Notes: generated from the sequence alone by a model not told the origin. Counted from the first letter of the stretch, positions 1 through 8,788 are shown. The stretch: DNA of 64,000 bases from Thiolinea disciformis DSM 14473 (GCF_000371925.1 NZ_AQVE01000007.1:62001-126000), one strand, 5' to 3'. Made by a program: numbers and translations.

Positions 1-32
1 CAAATAATTAATAAATCAATTTGAATTAATTA

Positions 33-61
33 TTGACAGTATCAGATTTAGCACCTAAGCT
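33..61 (+). promoter_or_regulatory. possible sigma-70 promoter of frcBCA
   Basis: A perfect TTGACA lies at 33-38. Seventeen bases later there is a weak -10 candidate, TAAGCT (56-61, three of six consensus bases). It sits about 90 bases before the frcB start. The -35 is convincing but the -10 is not, so this is a suggestion only. Confidence 0.3.
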
Positions 62-148
62 TATCAGCATACAAGTGCTAGAGTGTTGAGGCAGAACCCT
101 TTAGCTAACACGTGTGCGACCTAATTCACCCTTGGAGGAGACTGACTT

Positions 149-1165
149 ATGTTCAAGAAAACCGCTATCGTTGCTGCTGTTGCAGCAAGCTTTATGATTC
201 CTGCACTGGCGCAAGCGAAAGATATCGTGGGCTTAATTACTAAAACTAATACCAATCCTTTCTTCGTAAAGATGAAAGAGGGCGCAGAAGCCAAAGCTAA
301 AGAATTAGGTTTAGAGTTGCAAAGTTTTGCAGGCAAGATTGACGGCGACAATGACTCCCAAGTGCAAGCTGTAGAGAACCTGATTTCTGCGGGCGCAAAA
401 GGTATTTTAATTACCCCTAATGATTCTAGTGCGATTGTTCCTACTATTGAAAAGGCACGTAAAGCAGGCATTTTAGTGATTGCTTTGGATACGCCATTAG
501 AGCCAGCTACAGCTGCGGATGCGACTTTTGCAACCGATAATTTCAAAGCGGGCGAGTTAATCGGGCAATGGGCGGCTGCAACCATGGGCGACAAAGCGAA
601 AGATGCAAAAATTGCCTTATTGGACTTAAATCCTAATCAAATTTCAGTCGATGTAGCGCGTGATCAAGGCTTCTTAAAAGGCTTTGGGATTGACCTGAAA
701 GATGCCAAGAAAATGGGCGATGAAGAGGATCCACGTATTGTGGGGAGTGATAGTACGAATGGTAATGAAGAGGGCGGGCGTACTGCAATGGAGAAATTAT
801 TGCAGAAGGATCCCGCCATTAACTTGGTTTACACCATCAATGAACCGGCTGCTGCTGGGGCTTATGAGGCATTGAAAGCCGCGGGTAAACATAAGGATGT
901 CTTAATTGTATCAGTGGATGGTGGTTGCCCAGGTGTTAAGAACGTCAAAGAAGGTGTTATTGGTGCAACTTCGATGCAGTTCCCACTGTTAATGGCCTCG
1001 ATGGGGGTTGAAGCGATTGCTGAATTCGCTAAATCTGGTAAAAAACCAGCTAATACCGAGGGTTTAGACTTTTTCAATACCGGTGTTGAGTTAATTACTG
1101 ATAAACCAGCTGGTGGTATTAAGTCTATGACATCTGAAGATGGCTTGAAAAAATGTTGGGGCTAA
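149..1165 (+). CDS. frcB: fructose-type sugar ABC transporter, periplasmic binding protein
   Basis: This is the periplasmic substrate-binding protein of a CUT2-family sugar importer. The 338-residue product starts with a Sec signal peptide (basic MFKK, hydrophobic core, ALAQA cleavage site near residue 23). A periplasmic-binding-protein type I fold follows, with [18 protein letters not shown] near the mature N-terminus, the hinge segment [15 protein letters not shown], and the C-terminal end KCWG. From memory these match FrcB of Sinorhizobium meliloti closely, so fructose (perhaps also mannose or ribose) is the probable ligand. GGAGGAG lies about ten bases before the ATG. It is the first gene of frcBCA. 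A hairpin after the stop probably keeps its expression above that of the membrane genes. Confidence 0.88.
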   Translation: MFKKTAIVAAVAASFMIPALAQAKDIVGLITKTNTNPFFVKMKEGAEAKAKELGLELQSFAGKIDGDNDSQVQAVENLISAGAKGILITPNDSSAIVPTIEKARKAGILVIALDTPLEPATAADATFATDNFKAGELIGQWAAATMGDKAKDAKIALLDLNPNQISVDVARDQGFLKGFGIDLKDAKKMGDEEDPRIVGSDSTNGNEEGGRTAMEKLLQKDPAINLVYTINEPAAAGAYEALKAAGKHKDVLIVSVDGGCPGVKNVKEGVIGATSMQFPLLMASMGVEAIAEFAKSGKKPANTEGLDFFNTGVELITDKPAGGIKSMTSEDGLKKCWG

Positions 1166-1203
1166 GCCACCACACCCACTAACTTTCCTATACTGTTAAA
1201 TGA

Positions 1204-1225
1204 CTGAGCGGGCTATTCCGCTCAG
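1204..1225 (+). terminator. intercistronic hairpin after frcB
   Basis: CTGAGCGG (1204-1211) pairs with CCGCTCAG (1218-1225) around a 6-base loop, followed only by TTT. It lies between the binding-protein gene and the permease gene, the usual place for an RNA-stabilising or partly terminating hairpin in ABC operons. A second short stem (AACTGC/GCAGTT, 1249-1263) lies just before the frcC ribosome binding site and could limit its translation. Confidence 0.5.
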
Positions 1226-1281
1226 TTTCCACGTCCCCAAAACAGCACAACTGCGCCGCAGTTTTGTGAGGAGATTCTGTC

Positions 1282-2334
1282 ATGGCTAGCGATAATTTTG
1301 AGGCCGTCGCCGCACGCGCCACAGGGCCAGTTGCGTCCTTTGAACAGAAACAACTAAGTTTTCTCGAAAAGTTGCAACGTTTTTTACACCATTATCCTAC
1401 TGCTGCACCCACTTTCGTTTTGATTATTGCTATCTTGGGTTTTTATATAGCCGCTGGACCACGCTTCTTAAGCCCATTTAACTTATCCTTGATTCTGCAA
1501 CAGATTACGGTAGTCGGTATTATCGGTGTTGCACAAACTTTAGTGATCTTAACGGCTGGTATTGATTTGTCGGTCGGCGCGATTATGGTATTGAGTTCGG
1601 TCGTGATGGGCAGGATGGCGATTCATTGGGGCGTGCCCGCTGTATTCGCCATTATGCTTGGGTTTATGGTAGGTTTTATTTGTGGCTATATTAATGGTTT
1701 TCTGATTACACGATTTCGTTTGCCACCCTTCATTACTACCTTAGGTACACTCAATATCTTTTTAGCCTTGAATCTTTGGTATTCCAAGAGCGAGTCTATT
1801 CGCTCACAAGACATCGATGCTCAAGCACCATTCCTAAAGTTCCTTGGTTATCAATTCGAAATATGGGGTGCTAGTCTTACACTCGGTACAGTGACCATGC
1901 TCCTGCTTTTTGTCTTCATGTGGTACATGCTCAAATATACCGCATGGGGAAGGCATATCTACGCGACAGGGGACGATCCACAAGCAGCACAGTTAGCGGG
2001 TATTGATACCAATAAAGTTCTCTTGTCCGTTTATGTGGTCGCAGGCTTGATTTGTGCCTTAGCGGCGTGGGCCTCGATCGGTCGTGTGGGTTCGGTTAGT
2101 CCGAATGCCGGCCAATTGGAAAACCTTGATAGTATTACCGCCGTCGTTATTGGGGGCACCAGTTTGTTTGGTGGACGCGGTGCGATTATGGGTACTTTGA
2201 TTGGTGCGTTAGTGGTAGGTGTGTTCCGAAATGGTCTAGCCTTAGCTGGTGTTGAGGTATTGTGGCAGCAATTTGCGATTGGCCTATTGATCATTATTGC
2301 TGTTGCAACTGATCAATGGATTCGGAGGGCATAG
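1282..2334 (+). CDS. frcC: fructose-type sugar ABC transporter, permease
   Basis: This is the inner-membrane permease of the CUT2 sugar importer, probably working as a homodimer. The 350-residue protein has a short cytoplasmic N-terminus and then about ten hydrophobic segments. Family signatures are LTAGIDLSVGAIMVLSSVV, GYINGFLITRFRLPPFITTLG, and the cytoplasmic coupling loop ending in YATGDDPQAAQLAGI. The C-terminal VVIGGTSLFGGRGAIMGTLIGA is also typical of RbsC/FrcC-like permeases. GAGGAG precedes the ATG by eight bases. The stop is two bases before the ATPase start, so the two are translationally coupled. Confidence 0.87.
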   Translation: MASDNFEAVAARATGPVASFEQKQLSFLEKLQRFLHHYPTAAPTFVLIIAILGFYIAAGPRFLSPFNLSLILQQITVVGIIGVAQTLVILTAGIDLSVGAIMVLSSVVMGRMAIHWGVPAVFAIMLGFMVGFICGYINGFLITRFRLPPFITTLGTLNIFLALNLWYSKSESIRSQDIDAQAPFLKFLGYQFEIWGASLTLGTVTMLLLFVFMWYMLKYTAWGRHIYATGDDPQAAQLAGIDTNKVLLSVYVVAGLICALAAWASIGRVGSVSPNAGQLENLDSITAVVIGGTSLFGGRGAIMGTLIGALVVGVFRNGLALAGVEVLWQQFAIGLLIIIAVATDQWIRRA

Positions 2335-2336
2335 TC

Positions 2337-3155
2337 ATGGCAGCAACACAACTCGAACCCATTCTAGCAGGGCGTAATTTAGTTAAACGTTATGGTCGTG
2401 TCACGGCTTTAGATCATTCGGATTTTGATTTGTATCCGGGCGAAGTCTTGGCTGTGATTGGTGATAATGGCGCGGGTAAATCATCTTTGATTAAAGCGCT
2501 CACCGGAGCTGCACCGCCGGATACGGGTGAAGTGTATTTAGCAGGGCAAAAAGTCGATTTCAAGAACCCTATGGATGGTCGAATGGCGGGGATTGAAACG
2601 GTTTATCAGAACTTAGCGGTTTCGCCTTCGCTGGATATTGCGGATAACTTGTTTTTGGGACGGGAATTACGCAAGCCCGGCTTTTTAGGCAAATGGCTTA
2701 AGATGCTAGATCATAAAGAAATGGAGCGGATTGCTCGCGAAAAACTGTCGGAATTAGGCTTGTTAACGATTCAGACGATTCGCCAGCCGGTTGAATCATT
2801 ATCCGGTGGTCAACGCCAAGCCGTTGCGGTAGCACGTGCAGCAGCCTTCGGTAGCAAGGTGGTGATTATGGATGAGCCTACCGCCGCTTTAGGTGTGAAA
2901 GAATCGCGCCGTGTGTTGGATTTGATTAAAGATGTGCGTAATCGCGGGATGCCGGTAGTGTTAATTAGCCACAATATGCCGCATGTGTGGGAAGTTGCTG
3001 ATCGTATTCATGTGCATCGCTTGGGCAAGCGCCATGCGGTGATTAAACCGGATACACACACCATGTCTGAAGGGGTTGCGATTATGACTGGCGCAATGGA
3101 TCCCAATGACCATCCTGCGGGGGCTTATGCAACGCCTAAAGGCGTGGCAGTTTAA
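2337..3155 (+). CDS. frcA: fructose-type sugar ABC transporter, ATP-binding protein
   Basis: This is the cytoplasmic ATPase driving the FrcBC importer. It has 272 residues and a single nucleotide-binding domain. Walker A is GDNGAGKSS, the signature is LSGGQRQ, Walker B is VVIMDEPTAAL, and the switch His is in LISHNM. Most CUT2 ATPases such as RbsA and AraG are tandem (~500 aa). A single-domain ATPase is a hallmark of the Frc subtype. I chose the ATG at 2337 because GGAGGG lies just before it. An upstream in-frame ATG at 2316 overlaps frcC and has no ribosome binding site. Confidence 0.86.
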   Translation: MAATQLEPILAGRNLVKRYGRVTALDHSDFDLYPGEVLAVIGDNGAGKSSLIKALTGAAPPDTGEVYLAGQKVDFKNPMDGRMAGIETVYQNLAVSPSLDIADNLFLGRELRKPGFLGKWLKMLDHKEMERIAREKLSELGLLTIQTIRQPVESLSGGQRQAVAVARAAAFGSKVVIMDEPTAALGVKESRRVLDLIKDVRNRGMPVVLISHNMPHVWEVADRIHVHRLGKRHAVIKPDTHTMSEGVAIMTGAMDPNDHPAGAYATPKGVAV

Positions 3156-3180
3156 GCATTTTGTCACTCACTAGCTTTGA

Positions 3181-3211
3181 AAGGCTCAACACCCACTGAG
3201 CCTTATTTTTT
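3181..3211 (+). terminator. Rho-independent terminator of frcBCA
   Basis: AAGGCTCA (3181-3188) pairs with TGAGCCTT (3197-3204) around an 8-base loop, followed by a T-rich run. It lies 25 bases after the frcA stop. Confidence 0.75.
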
Positions 3212-3273
3212 AGCTCTAATTTGGCAATATTTCTCTATACTCGCTGCTTTATGGTGCCAGCAAGGTTGTTCGT

Positions 3274-3903
3274 ATGAATTTCCAGACGTTTATAGATGCA
3301 GTCACTTTAGTGGCGGTGGTCTCTATTACGATTAGCGCTATCTTGCAGGCAGCACATTATCAAATGGATTTTTTTGGTGGCTTGGTGATGGCCTTTGCGG
3401 GGGCTTTAGGCGGCGGCAGTGTGCGCGATTTATTGATTGGCGCGATTCCCGTCTTTTGAATTAACGACCTTAGTTATCCTTGGATAATTTTGGCTACCAC
3501 CTTTATCACATTAGTTGCCATGCGCTTTTTTACCGTGCCGCAAAAACATCTAGGCGCTCTATTAAATATTGCCGATGCTGCTGGCTTGGCATTATTTGGT
3601 ATTTTAGGGACATCAAAAACGCTCGAATATGGTGTGCCAGTGAGTATTGCACCGATTATGGGGGTGGTTACTGGCGTGGTGGGCGGCATGATTCGCGATG
3701 TTTTAACGCCGGTGACACCCATGGTAATGCGCGGTGAGTTCTACGCGAGCGCGGTTATTATTGGCGCTGTGCTCTATGTGATTATCCGAGCGTTTTTACC
3801 TGAGGTGTTAGCCATGTGTATTGGAATGTTCACGATTTTCGCATTACGCATGGCAGCGCTGTACTGGCAATTCAAATTTCCCTCATTGCGGATAAAGTTT
3901 TAG
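3274..3903 (+). pseudogene. TRIC / UPF0126-family membrane channel, interrupted by an in-frame TGA
   Basis: The reading frame 3274-3903 encodes a complete ~209-residue UPF0126 (bacterial TRIC-type cation channel) protein: two repeats of about three membrane helices with the paired motifs GALGGGSVRDLL and GVVGGMIRDVL. A TGA at 3457-3459 falls directly after PVF in the first repeat. In this family PVF is typically followed by Trp (PVFW), so the stop looks like a one-base TGG-to-TGA change. The frame continues with INDLSYPW and no other disruption. No start with a ribosome binding site follows the stop. It is most likely a very recent pseudogene. Sequencing error or UGA read-through are alternatives. 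Confidence 0.75.
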
Positions 3904-4209
3904 CGTCCTTAATAGCAAGTTAGGGCTAGTCTTAGTAAAGAGTAGCCTCGTTTGGTAGCGGAAAAGTTTACCAGTTTCCATACTAGCTTGGTCTAATAAA
4001 GACTAGTCTTTCTTGCGTAAGGGTAACTGAAAGATGGCATTTAGGCCTGATTTTCCAGAAAAAACGCCGCTTCCTCCTATCCGAAAAATTATAGCGCTTA
4101 ATCCATAAGTGCTAGGCTAGGGACTGTACTGAAGACTTGCCCTTATTAGAAAAAATGTCTTAAATCCCAATAGGGTAGAGTAATGCTAATAATAATGTGA
4201 GCCCAAGCT
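3904..4209. other. 306-base intergenic region before the GTPase operon
   Basis: No reading frame of note is seen. A 14-base perfect palindrome (AAAGACTAGTCTTT, 3998-4011) and several scattered CTAG-containing short repeats are present. The downstream part carries the possible promoter described next. Confidence 0.4.
4137..4165 (+). promoter_or_regulatory. possible promoter of the small-GTPase operon
   Basis: TTGCCC (4137-4142) and TTAAAT (4160-4165) are separated by exactly 17 bases. Each matches four of six consensus bases. Transcription would start near 4172, about 40 bases before the first gene. Confidence 0.35.
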
Positions 4210-4773
4210 ATGCAAGCACAAACCCAAGATACGGCTGTCCTAGAAGCGAATGATGCAGCAGATGCTGCGTTGGTTGCTAGTTTATTGCCTACCACTGACA
4301 CGCATATGGATACCGTGCGTAATATTTTATTTGGCGAGCAATTTCGTGAGTTAGAGCGCCGTCAAGCGGCCTTAGATCGTCAATTACGTGTTTCTTTGAG
4401 TCAATTAAGTGCTGATACGCAAAAACGTTTTGATGGCGTGACCCAAGAGTTATTGGCGCTGAAAGATCAATTAGCCGAAGAAGTGCGCCTACGTAGTCAA
4501 GATCAAACCGTGCTGCGTAAGCGTTTAGATCAACACGACCAACAATTGGATGAGCTTAGTAAGCGTGCAAAAAGTCAGCAAACCCAAATTCATGAGCGTG
4601 TGACACGCGAAGTCGAAATGCTATCTAGCCAGATAGAAACATGGCGTGCGGATTTACTGCAGCAATTACAACAAGCTAGCGATCAATTGCGCCACGATAA
4701 GGCGGATCGTAAAGCGGTTGCGGGCTTACTCAATAGTATGGCACAGCAACTATTTGATCCTGAACAGGTGTAA
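4210..4773 (+). CDS. coiled-coil protein, first gene of the small-GTPase operon
   Basis: This 187-residue soluble protein is of unassigned family. Residues ~45-165 are almost wholly charged heptads rich in Leu, Gln, Glu and Arg (for example ELERRQAALDRQLRVSLSQL), predicting a long coiled coil. There is no signal peptide, membrane segment or cysteine. It is first in a run of four same-strand genes with gaps of 12, 29 and 2 bases, so it probably acts with the OmpA-like protein and the GTPase, perhaps as scaffold or effector. The ribosome binding site is poor (GAGCCC region). The function is unknown and the role is inferred from context. Confidence 0.7.
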   Translation: MQAQTQDTAVLEANDAADAALVASLLPTTDTHMDTVRNILFGEQFRELERRQAALDRQLRVSLSQLSADTQKRFDGVTQELLALKDQLAEEVRLRSQDQTVLRKRLDQHDQQLDELSKRAKSQQTQIHERVTREVEMLSSQIETWRADLLQQLQQASDQLRHDKADRKAVAGLLNSMAQQLFDPEQV

Positions 4774-4785
4774 ACCCATAAGCCT

Positions 4786-6486
4786 ATGACTGCGCCGCTT
4801 GCCTCAACATCCTCTCTCAATGACCAACAGTTAGTGCAGTTGCGTGCGCTACTCTTGGGGGTTGATGAGGCAAGCTGGTCGCGCTTGCAGCGTTTAGTGT
4901 TGGATCGTGAGGCACATACTGAGCATACTGCGAATGTATTAGCAGAGGCTATCAAACGCCGCGCTGGTCAAGATCAGGCTCTGGTCTCAGCACTAGCCCC
5001 CACGGTTGAGAAGGTTCTCACCCAGTCGATTGATAATGACCCACAACGTCTAGCGAATGCACTTTATCCTGTAATGGGGCCAGCGATTCGTAAATCCATC
5101 CACGAAGTCTTAGCGCAAACCCTACAAACCTTTAATCAATTATTAGAGCAGAGTTTGTCGCCACGTTCGTTATTGTGGCGTTTTGATGCGTGGCGCACTG
5201 GACGTAGTTATACCGAGGTTTTGTTATTAAAAACCCTGATTTATCGTGTTGAACAGGTCTTTTTGATTCATCGTGAAACCGGTTTATTGTTACAACATGT
5301 GGTGTCACCCAATGCCGTGTCTAAAGATCCTGATTTAGTATCTGGAATGTTGACAGCGATTCAAGATTTCGTGCGCGACTCGTTTGAAGTGCAGAAAGAT
5401 GAGGCGCTCAATCAGCTGAGTCTGGGTGATGTCAGTGTTTTTATTGAACAAGGGCCTTATGCGGTATTAGCCGCGGTAGTACGTGGCAATCCACCGGCGG
5501 ATTTGCGCATTCTATTAGCGGATACTTTAGCGGCATTGCATAGTCAGTTGCATGATGAATTGCAGGCTTATCAAGGTGATGTACAAGCCTTTGACCGCAC
5601 CCAGCCCTTATTGACGCAGTGCTTACAAAGTCAATCGCAGGTGCAAAAACGCCGATTTCCATGGCTGGCTATGCTTGTCCTAACCGGAATGTTAGCTGGT
5701 ATTGGCGTTTGGACTTATCAGTATTATCGTGATTACCAAATCTTCCAAACAGCCGTTCAGTTATTACAACAAGAGCCTGGTGTGGTGGTGACAGCGACAC
5801 AAGCGCACGCCAATCATTATCACATCGAGGTATTGCGTGATCCTTTAGCGCGAGGAATCAATAGCTTATTCAGTGCCATTCCACTGACTATTCAAGTGAA
5901 CGAGCGTCCTTTTGTGTCTTTGGATGACTCGTTAAGTTTGGCGCGCGCCCAGCAACTCTTAAAACCACCGCCTAGTGTAAAACTAGACTACCAAGCGGGC
6001 GTATTACACGTGAGTGGCTCGACCGATAAGCTGTGGCAACAACAGTTGATGACTACTTGGTCACTATTACCCAATGTACAAGCTTTGGACAGTGAAGCAC
6101 TGACTATTCATGATAATGAGGCACTGGAGCGCGAGCAGCGTCTTAACCATTTAGTCGATCAGATTCAGCAGACACCGTTAAAGTTTGCGAATAATGATGC
6201 CCAAATTACTGACCCAAGCGCTATTAAAAAAACTAGCGACAGCTTGCTGGAATTAATTAGTTTGGCACGGCAGAATCAAAAAAATATTCAATTAAATTTA
6301 TCAGGCTATGCAGATGATACGGGAACGGTGGAAGCTAATAATCGTTTAATCACTGAGCGTGTTAAAACGGTGACTCAAGCTTTAATTAAAAATGGTGTGC
6401 CAGCGGCATTAATCAATAGTTTACCCACTCAAGCTAATGTGACACGCAATGAACGCAGTGTGCATTATCAGATTCAATTTTATTAA
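4786..6486 (+). CDS. inner-membrane protein with C-terminal OmpA-like domain
   Basis: The 566-residue protein has three parts. A cytoplasmic, mostly helical N-terminal region (1-285) contains no motif I recognise. A single membrane helix lies at about 290-307 (WLAMLVLTGMLAGIGVWTY). The periplasmic part has two BON-like stretches (~320-430) and an OmpA-type peptidoglycan-binding domain (~455-566, with LNLSGYADDTGTVEANNRL and ERVKTVTQALIKNGVP). The layout resembles MotB and Pal in that it ties a cytoplasmic module to the cell wall. Following a coiled-coil gene and preceding a Ras-like GTPase, it is probably the envelope anchor of that system. No lipobox or signal peptide is present. Confidence 0.75.
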   Translation: MTAPLASTSSLNDQQLVQLRALLLGVDEASWSRLQRLVLDREAHTEHTANVLAEAIKRRAGQDQALVSALAPTVEKVLTQSIDNDPQRLANALYPVMGPAIRKSIHEVLAQTLQTFNQLLEQSLSPRSLLWRFDAWRTGRSYTEVLLLKTLIYRVEQVFLIHRETGLLLQHVVSPNAVSKDPDLVSGMLTAIQDFVRDSFEVQKDEALNQLSLGDVSVFIEQGPYAVLAAVVRGNPPADLRILLADTLAALHSQLHDELQAYQGDVQAFDRTQPLLTQCLQSQSQVQKRRFPWLAMLVLTGMLAGIGVWTYQYYRDYQIFQTAVQLLQQEPGVVVTATQAHANHYHIEVLRDPLARGINSLFSAIPLTIQVNERPFVSLDDSLSLARAQQLLKPPPSVKLDYQAGVLHVSGSTDKLWQQQLMTTWSLLPNVQALDSEALTIHDNEALEREQRLNHLVDQIQQTPLKFANNDAQITDPSAIKKTSDSLLELISLARQNQKNIQLNLSGYADDTGTVEANNRLITERVKTVTQALIKNGVPAALINSLPTQANVTRNERSVHYQIQFY

Positions 6487-6515
6487 GAGAGGCTCAGCAG
6501 CATGAGTCAAAGCAC

Positions 6516-7037
6516 GTGAATGAGTTAGTGTTACAAAAAAAAGTTTGTTTAGTGGGGGCTTTTTCAGTAGGTAAAACCAGTCTGATTCAGCGCTATGTAC
6601 ATAGCTTATTCAGTGAGAAATACCAAACCACCGTTGGTGTAAAAATCGATAAGAAAATTGTGGTGGTGGACGATACACAATTAAATCTAATGCTTTGGGA
6701 CGTGGCAGGTGAGGACGATTTTACCCAAATTCGCCCCGCGCATTTGCGAGGGCTAGCGGGTTATATTGTGGTTATTGATGGAACGCGCCCGAATTCCTTT
6801 GATGTTGCTTTAGATATTCATTTACGCATTCAACGTGATTATGGCATTTTTTCTACTGTATTTGTTTTAAATAAATCCGATTTACAAGACCAATGGCGCT
6901 TAACACCCGAGCATTTACATCGGCTGATTAATTTGGGATTTCCAGTAGTGCAGGCGAGCGCTTTATCAGGTGAGGGTGTCGAGAATATATTTACTAATCT
7001 AGCCAGACAGTTAGTAACTGCTCATATAGGGGCTTAA
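6516..7037 (+). CDS. Ras/Rab-like small GTPase
   Basis: This 173-residue single-domain small GTPase has all the G motifs. P-loop GAFSVGKTS is at residues 14-22, switch I Thr in TTVGVKI (~39), switch II DVAGEDDF (~66), NKSD (~123) and SAL (~149). Overall it looks like a Rab/Roc-type fold rather than an Era/Obg one. At the position of Ras Gln61 (DxAGQE) it has Glu, so intrinsic hydrolysis may be slow or need a partner. The start is GTG, overlapping the stop of a tiny ATG-started frame (6502-6519), which suggests coupled re-initiation. The neighbours are an OmpA-like protein before it and an HD-GYP protein after it. Confidence 0.85.
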   Translation: MNELVLQKKVCLVGAFSVGKTSLIQRYVHSLFSEKYQTTVGVKIDKKIVVVDDTQLNLMLWDVAGEDDFTQIRPAHLRGLAGYIVVIDGTRPNSFDVALDIHLRIQRDYGIFSTVFVLNKSDLQDQWRLTPEHLHRLINLGFPVVQASALSGEGVENIFTNLARQLVTAHIGA

Positions 7038-7039
7038 GC

Positions 7040-8077
7040 ATGAGTAGCATTTTGGAGGATATCTATAATTCCTTAAATATCGTCGCCTTTAGTTATGAAG
7101 CCGACCAGCAATTTCAATTATTATCTGATATGCCGGATTGGTTATTATTTTTTCTAGGGCATGTTGAAAATGATAGCTATCCTTTATTTGATAGTTTTGC
7201 CTATCTCAGTTGTTTTAAGGAAGATGCTGAGCTTCATTGGCAAGAAGCCAAGACCGAGCCTTTGGCCTCTGGCCCTTGGATTGAAATTGATGCTTTGGAG
7301 CAGTCCATCGCTTTTGAGGCCAGTGCTTTATGTAGCCAAGGTAAGCGTATTTTATTGATTCAAAATCTAGGTAAGCGCTATACCCAAGAGTTGGAACGCT
7401 ATCAGCAAGTACGTAATAGTTTGCTGACTAAGGAAATGCTCGAAACAGAAGTACAGCGGCGAACCTTAGCGATTCGGCGCCGTGAAGAAGAGCTGGCAAT
7501 TAAATTAGTGAGTTTGACCAGTTATCGTGACCAAGAAACGGGCACGCATGTCAGGCGTATTGGTTTGTATGCAGCGGCGATGGCAAAGGCGCTCAATTGG
7601 AGTGAAGAGCAGATTGATATTATTCGTATTGCCGCGCCCATGCATGATATTGGCAAAATCGGGATTCCTGATCGGGTACTGCGAAAAAATGGTTCTTTAA
7701 ACGATGCCGAATTTACTGTGATGAAACAGCATACCGAAATTGGTGCACGTATGTTGAGTGGCTCGACGATTCCAGTGTTACAAATGGCACAAGTAATTGC
7801 GCGTAGTCATCATGAACGTTGGGATGGTACCGGTTATCCCGAAGGCTTAGAAGGTGAAGCGATTCCCTTACCCGCGCGGATTACGACGATTGTCGATGTG
7901 TATGATGCTTTATTGCACGAACGCATTTATAAAGAAGCGATTCCCGAATACGAGTCGGTTAGTATGATGCGCGATATGGCAGGACGTTATTTTGACCCTG
8001 AGCTATTTAAGCTATTCGAGCGTTTATTGCCCGTCATGCGCCAAATCCGTCAAGAAGTGTCTGAATTCACAGGTTGA
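7040..8077 (+). CDS. HD-GYP domain protein, probable cyclic-di-GMP phosphodiesterase
   Basis: Of 345 residues, the first ~105 form an unassigned domain rich in aromatic and acidic residues with no receiver-domain signature. A linker helix (~110-150) follows. Residues ~152-335 are an HD-GYP domain with the metal-binding HDIGKIGIPD motif and the GYP loop HHERWDGTGYPEGL. Such domains usually hydrolyse c-di-GMP. The start lies two bases after the GTPase stop, so the two are almost certainly co-translated. The N-terminal domain may sense the GTPase state or be its effector domain; this is inference. Confidence 0.83.
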   Translation: MSSILEDIYNSLNIVAFSYEADQQFQLLSDMPDWLLFFLGHVENDSYPLFDSFAYLSCFKEDAELHWQEAKTEPLASGPWIEIDALEQSIAFEASALCSQGKRILLIQNLGKRYTQELERYQQVRNSLLTKEMLETEVQRRTLAIRRREEELAIKLVSLTSYRDQETGTHVRRIGLYAAAMAKALNWSEEQIDIIRIAAPMHDIGKIGIPDRVLRKNGSLNDAEFTVMKQHTEIGARMLSGSTIPVLQMAQVIARSHHERWDGTGYPEGLEGEAIPLPARITTIVDVYDALLHERIYKEAIPEYESVSMMRDMAGRYFDPELFKLFERLLPVMRQIRQEVSEFTG

Positions 8078-8128
8078 CAAGTAGCGGATTGAACTTTAGC
8101 TTGGCATTTTGTTTAACAAAGCCAAACC

Positions 8129-8740
8129 ATGCCCGATTTTTCCCTGCAAGTTGCCTTAACTCAGATCACTCAAGCTTTGGCCGAGCAAGGCTGGCTGGTG
8201 TTGCCAAAATTTTTTCCGACTAACCACGTTCAAGCTTTGCGTGCTCAAGCATTAAGTGCTTGGCAAGCAGGAGAGTTTCACCCAGCCGCGATTGGGCAGG
8301 GGGCTAATAAATTACAAAATTTTGATATTCGTAACGATTCGGTATTGTGGCTGGAGTCAGCGCAAGGTGAGGCGGTTGCGTACTATCTGGATTTCCTCGA
8401 GCAATTACGTTTAGCGCTCAATAGTGAGTTATTTTTAGGCGTCTTTGAAAGCGAAGCGCATTTTGCGGTTTACCCTCGTGCGAGTTTTTATAAAAAACAC
8501 CTTGATAATTTTCGGGGGCGCTCAACACGCTTAGTGACAGTAATTACTTATCTAAACCATGCTTGGCAAGCAGAAGACGGCGGACAATTGCGCCTTTATA
8601 CGAGTAATGCGGCATTTATAGACATTGCACCAGAGGCTGGGAGTTTAGTAGTTTTCTTAAGTGAGCGTTTTTCGCATGAAGTCTTACCCGCACAGCGTGA
8701 GCGTTTGAGTGTGACAGGCTGGCTGCGGCGCAGGAGTTAA
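8129..8740 (+). CDS. 2OG-Fe(II) oxygenase family protein (prolyl-4-hydroxylase-like)
   Basis: This 203-residue protein has a double-stranded beta-helix oxygenase domain. The iron ligands appear as HLDNFRG (H-x-D) and the distal His in FSHEVLP, with the 2-oxoglutarate-binding Arg in RERLSVTGW. YPRASFYKKHLD and LRLYTS fit the small SM-20/EGL-9-like bacterial group that hydroxylates proteins or small metabolites. It is the last plus-strand gene before a convergent hairpin, and a 51-base gap separates it from the HD-GYP gene, so it may or may not share that transcript. The substrate is unknown. Confidence 0.75.
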   Translation: MPDFSLQVALTQITQALAEQGWLVLPKFFPTNHVQALRAQALSAWQAGEFHPAAIGQGANKLQNFDIRNDSVLWLESAQGEAVAYYLDFLEQLRLALNSELFLGVFESEAHFAVYPRASFYKKHLDNFRGRSTRLVTVITYLNHAWQAEDGGQLRLYTSNAAFIDIAPEAGSLVVFLSERFSHEVLPAQRERLSVTGWLRRRS

Positions 8741-8772
8741 AACACCTTTAATCACTAGCCATTAAAGGTGTT
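8741..8772. terminator. convergent hairpin between oxygenase and FUN14-like genes
   Basis: AACACCTTTAAT (8741-8752) pairs perfectly with ATTAAAGGTGTT (8761-8772) around an 8-base loop. On the minus strand it is followed by TTTTAA, so it best serves the FUN14-like gene. It may act in both directions. Confidence 0.6.
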
Positions 8773-8788
8773 AGTAGATTGTTGGCGT

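Noticed and set aside
121-594. Minus-strand frame opposite frcB
   Set aside because: It is a shadow frame of a clear binding-protein gene, with no signals of its own.
3490-3903. Independent gene starting after the TGA in the TRIC region
   Set aside because: The only start is a TTG without a ribosome binding site, and the frame is the direct continuation of the upstream half.
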